In this document: positions 5,666 through 6,469 of the stretch, piece by piece | Layout: each line of letters starts with the position of its first letter | Numbering within the stretch: the first letter of the stretch is position 1 | From: Bacteroidia bacterium | GTDB taxonomy: Bacteria; Bacteroidota; Bacteroidia; NS11-12g; UBA9320 | Assembly: GCA_029253325.1 (NCBI GenBank) | Contig: JAQWZS010000084.1 | Coordinates: forward strand, 1 to 6,469 | Reading direction: 5' to 3' | Length of the DNA stretch: 6,469 nucleotides | Translations under genes and position numbers: made by a program | Notes under the pieces: generated by a model | The model's database searches: none | Seen by the model: the letters and a program-made list of their open reading frames with translations, nothing else | Told to the model about the DNA's origin: nothing

Positions 5666-6469
5666 TTAGCCCCTGTAGATCAGAAAGACAACATAGGTTA
5701 GATATAAAAGTATAAAAAGTGTACCCGTTGGTTTACCAATTTGGTTTTTAACTTTTCCAGTAACAAGACTAAATAATATTAAACAGCTTGCAGCAAGCAG
5801 TATCAGTATGTCAGCGTTGAGGCTTGAATCAAAACCCATAGGCTTTATTATAGCACTAATTCCTAAAACCCACAATAAGTTAAAGATGTTAGATCCAATA
5901 ATATTTGCCATTGCGATATCTGTGTTTTTTCTATAGGCCGCAACAGCTGAAGTTACAAGTTCGGGTAATGACGTTCCAATGGCCACCACAGTTAACCCAA
6001 TAAATGCCTCACTAAGACCAAAATGTTCTGCAGCAGCGATTGCTCCATTAACTACCCATTGCCCACCAAAAAATAACCCAATCATTCCAAGTAAAACCAT
6101 TAAAAAGGATTTTCCAGCAGTTATTTTTTCGTCAGGTATGTCCTCAATCATGTCAGTACTTCCGTTTTTTGCGAGACGTATAATATATGCTACAAAAAGC
6201 CCAAAGAAGGCCATTAGGATTATTCCGTCGATTTGATTAATAGAATTGTTATGTGAGCCAAAAAGGTTGGAATTTGCAACAAAAGCAACGAGCAATAAAG
6301 CGATGATAGAATATGGTATTTCAGAAAAGACTGTACTTTCTTTAATCTTGATAGGGTATATAAAGGCAGCAACGCCTAAAATAAGTAGAATATTAGCAAT
6401 ATTAGATCCAAGGATATTACCTATAGCAATTTGCGATGCATCTTTTGAACTAGCCAAAACATTAACAAT
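5666..6469 (-). CDS. Sodium/calcium exchanger (CaCA family, YrbG-like), 5'-truncated
   Basis: The frame runs open to the right edge, so 267 residues are visible and roughly the first 50 (first helices and the first half of the alpha-1 repeat) are missing. The TTG at 6457 is internal, not the start. The tail of alpha-1 is AIGNILGSNIANILLILG (15-32). The complete alpha-2 repeat is GLTVVAIGTSLPELVTS (158-174) plus AMANIIGSNIFNLLWVLG (186-203), with Glu170 as the ion-binding acid. About eight hydrophobic segments are present, split by a polar acidic loop (STDMIEDIPDEK, 104-115) that marks the centre of the inverted repeat. The protein would exchange Ca2+ for Na+ (or H+) across the inner membrane; the exact ions cannot be read from sequence. 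The stop is 3 bp from that of the convergent cyclase gene, with no terminator between them. Confidence 0.92.
   Translation of the reverse strand: MVNVLASSKDASQIAIGNILGSNIANILLILGVAAFIYPIKIKESTVFSEIPYSIIALLLVAFVANSNLFGSHNNSINQIDGIILMAFFGLFVAYIIRLAKNGSTDMIEDIPDEKITAGKSFLMVLLGMIGLFFGGQWVVNGAIAAAEHFGLSEAFIGLTVVAIGTSLPELVTSAVAAYRKNTDIAMANIIGSNIFNLLWVLGISAIIKPMGFDSSLNADILILLAASCLILFSLVTGKVKNQIGKPTGTLFILLYLTYVVFLIYRG

Noticed and set aside
5979..6236. 85-codon plus-strand ORF opposite the exchanger
   Set aside because: Antisense to the alpha-2 repeat; Pro/Ser/Lys-rich composition is what the complement of membrane-helix codons gives.
6455..6457. TTG as the start of the exchanger
   Set aside because: The frame continues to the right edge, and the first half of the alpha-1 repeat is missing, so the gene extends beyond the window.
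1..6469. CRISPR arrays, insertion sequences, tRNA genes, defence islands or biosynthetic clusters
   Set aside because: No direct-repeat arrays, terminal inverted repeats, transposase or cloverleaf were seen; every gene belongs to a common family.

Overview
The window looks like a chromosomal stretch of an AT-rich Bacteroidota bacterium (Flavobacteriia or Cytophagia type). Three things point there: a DUF6029-type outer-membrane protein, near-exact TAnnTTTG promoter elements, and starts with little Shine-Dalgarno character. No insertion sequence, tRNA, rRNA, CRISPR array, integrase or phage gene is visible. Genes are packed tightly and the content is ordinary housekeeping, stress and envelope functions. 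I do not see a new multi-gene system.

Layout, left to right. (1) The 3' part of a DUF6029 family beta-barrel-like protein (+), cut by the left edge, ends at 1331. (2) Four bases later, tail to tail, lies a small membrane-anchored SPOR-domain protein (-, 1336-1830), which appears to use a TTG start. (3) Upstream of it on the same strand is a manganese-type superoxide dismutase (-, 1891-2496). A good intrinsic-terminator hairpin separates the two. (4) An 81-bp divergent region (2497-2577) carries two outward-facing -7 elements around a TTTCGAAA palindrome. (5) A YdjA-like nitroreductase follows (+, 2578-3156). (6) cysS (+, 3214-4689) has a TAnnTTTG element so close to its ATG that the mRNA may be nearly leaderless. 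(7) One base after cysS starts a lipoprotein of the M28/glutaminyl-cyclase family (+, 4691-5662). (8) Three bases after its stop, tail to tail, is a CaCA-family (YrbG-like) sodium/calcium exchanger (-), cut by the right edge.

How they fit together. The superoxide dismutase and nitroreductase share one control region and may respond together to redox conditions. cysS and the glutaminyl-cyclase gene are placed as a translationally coupled pair. The cyclase fits Bacteroidota envelope biology, where many exported proteins begin with Gln after signal-peptide cleavage and are converted to pyroglutamate. The DUF6029, SPOR and exchanger proteins are envelope components with no demonstrated link to each other. 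Both convergent junctions (3-4 bp) lack room for terminators, so transcripts probably overlap at their 3' ends.
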